A DNA stretch of 64,000 bases from Undibacterium sp. CCC3.4. GTDB taxonomy: Bacteria > Pseudomonadota > Gammaproteobacteria > Burkholderiales > Burkholderiaceae_D. The stretch is from contig NZ_CP133779.1 in NCBI RefSeq assembly GCF_034347425.1, forward strand, positions 2,108,001 through 2,172,000. Direction: 5' to 3'. Position numbers and translations under genes: made by a program. This document shows, one piece after another, positions 63,156 through 64,000 of the stretch. Position 1 is the stretch's first letter. Each line of letters begins with the position of its first letter. The notes beneath the pieces were generated by a model. The model had not been told where the DNA came from, made no database searches, and saw nothing but the letters and a program-made list of their open reading frames with translations.

Positions 63156-64000
63156 ATGCAAGCGATGAAACCCACCGCCTCACCCCTGTTATGGGTGCCG
63201 ACCGCCTATTTCACGATGGCACTGACGTATATGACGCTCACCAGCGTCACCGCCATCATGTTCAAAAACATGGGCATGGATAATGCCAAAGCGGCGCAGT
63301 ATGCCAGCTACCTGATTCTGGCTTACACCGTCAAACCACTGTTTGCCCCCTTCGTCGAGATGTACCGGACCAAAAAATTCTTTGTCATTTGCAGCCAAAT
63401 CAGCATAGGCCTGGGCTTTGCCGGCGTGGCATTGGCGATGAACTTGCCTGATTACATGGCCATTCTGATGCTGCTGTTTTGGGGGATTTCTTTTATTGGT
63501 GCGACGCAAGATATTGCTTCTGATGGCGTCTACGTGACTTCGCTCGATGGCAAGATGCAAGCCTTGTACTGCGGCATCCAGGGTTTGAGCTGGAATATCG
63601 GTCCCATCATCGCTTCCGGTGGTTTGGTGTATTTAAGCGGCAAATTACACAGTGACTTTTTTCACCACGATGCCACCGTCTTCGGCCCAGAGTGGCGCGA
63701 TGCCTGGCAAGTGGTGTTCGCCATCGTTGCGGCAGTGAATATTTTGATGGCGTTCTGGCATAAACGAGTGATGCCAGAGGGTGCCAAAGCCCAGCACACA
63801 CCGACCGATGCCAAAGCGGCGCTGCACATCATGCGTGATTCATTCAGCAGCTTTTTCAAAAAACGCGGTATCTGGCTGATGATCGCCTTCGCATTTTTGT
63901 TTCGCTTGAGCATAGGCTTTCTGGAAAAAATCGGCCCCTTCTTTATGGTCGATCCGGTCTCGCAAGGGGGCTTAGGTTTGAACAACGAATTGCTCGGCAT
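63156..64000 (+). CDS. MFS transporter, AmpG/PAT-like, 3'-partial
   Basis: The frame is open from ATG 63156 to the right edge (281 codons visible). Membrane helices alternate with short loops: WVPTAYFTMALTYMTLTSVT, YLILAYTVKPLFAPFVEM, IAILMLLFWGIS-type segments and WLMIAFAFLFRLSIGF. The motif GATQDIASDGVYV is the AmpG/PAT hallmark (QDI-x-x-D). AmpG itself imports muropeptides; here the LacI operator and the glucosidase and receptor neighbours suggest uptake of the same oligosaccharide as the receptor. Remaining helices lie beyond the window. Confidence 0.88.
   Translation, partial: MQAMKPTASPLLWVPTAYFTMALTYMTLTSVTAIMFKNMGMDNAKAAQYASYLILAYTVKPLFAPFVEMYRTKKFFVICSQISIGLGFAGVALAMNLPDYMAILMLLFWGISFIGATQDIASDGVYVTSLDGKMQALYCGIQGLSWNIGPIIASGGLVYLSGKLHSDFFHHDATVFGPEWRDAWQVVFAIVAAVNILMAFWHKRVMPEGAKAQHTPTDAKAALHIMRDSFSSFFKKRGIWLMIAFAFLFRLSIGFLEKIGPFFMVDPVSQGGLGLNNELLG

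Overview
The window looks like the chromosome of a betaproteobacterium, most probably of the Oxalobacteraceae (Undibacterium/Janthinobacterium/Massilia type). The basis is protein sequence style, the amgK-murU / lptD-surA-pdxA-rsmA arrangement, yajC-secD-secF, pntAA/pntAB/pntB and a moderate GC content. The genus is inference. No rRNA, tRNA or CRISPR array was seen.

Layout. 1-4.6 kb: the 3' part of a large autotransporter whose passenger carries near-identical 306-bp tandem repeats. 4.8-8.2 kb: yajC-secD-secF. 8.5-12.7 kb: an RND efflux pair. 12.7-15.1 kb: a redox/stress operon of cytochrome b561, two YceI proteins and a MarR regulator, with a perfect inverted-repeat operator. 15.1-15.6 kb: a non-coding repeat patch (long palindrome plus a 24-bp tandem array). 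15.6-20.4 kb: purB, a GST, a chemoreceptor and a Pmp3-type small membrane protein. 20.4-23.3 kb: a J-domain protein whose 5' end is abutted by an IscB element, with an intact RNA-guided nuclease ORF and a recognisable omega-RNA. 23.7-27.1 kb: an RsgA-type GTPase, then bacterioferritin and a Fur-like hemP-hypothetical-bfd-tonB iron operon. 27.3-32.3 kb: psd, ahpC-ahpD, an RpiR regulator and nudJ-mnmA. 32.7-36.1 kb: the transhydrogenase genes with panD between pntAA and pntAB. 36.3-39.7 kb: two tandem paralogous genes of no family I recognise. 39.7-42.4 kb: arginase and ornithine cyclodeaminase divergent from an Lrp regulator. 42.4-54.4 kb: ubiH-pepP-murU-amgK on the minus strand, divergent from lptD-surA-pdxA-rsmA and then pgi.

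From 54.7 kb to the right edge lies a carbohydrate-utilisation locus: a LacI-family regulator, a GH1 beta-glucosidase, a TonB-dependent receptor, a flavin-dependent halogenase-like protein and an AmpG/MFS-type transporter that runs off the window. A Kef-type antiporter is embedded in it. Matching TGAAAA-type palindromes lie in front of the regulator, the glucosidase, the receptor (two) and the transporter, mostly just downstream of good -10 or -35/-10 boxes, so the locus reads as one LacI regulon. A plausible reading is oligosaccharide uptake by the receptor, inner-membrane transport by the MFS protein, hydrolysis by GH1 and entry into glycolysis through the nearby pgi.

The least explained items are the IscB element with its readable guide, the paired unknown proteins at 36.3-39.7 kb, the halogenase homologue inside a sugar regulon, and the repeat architecture of the autotransporter.
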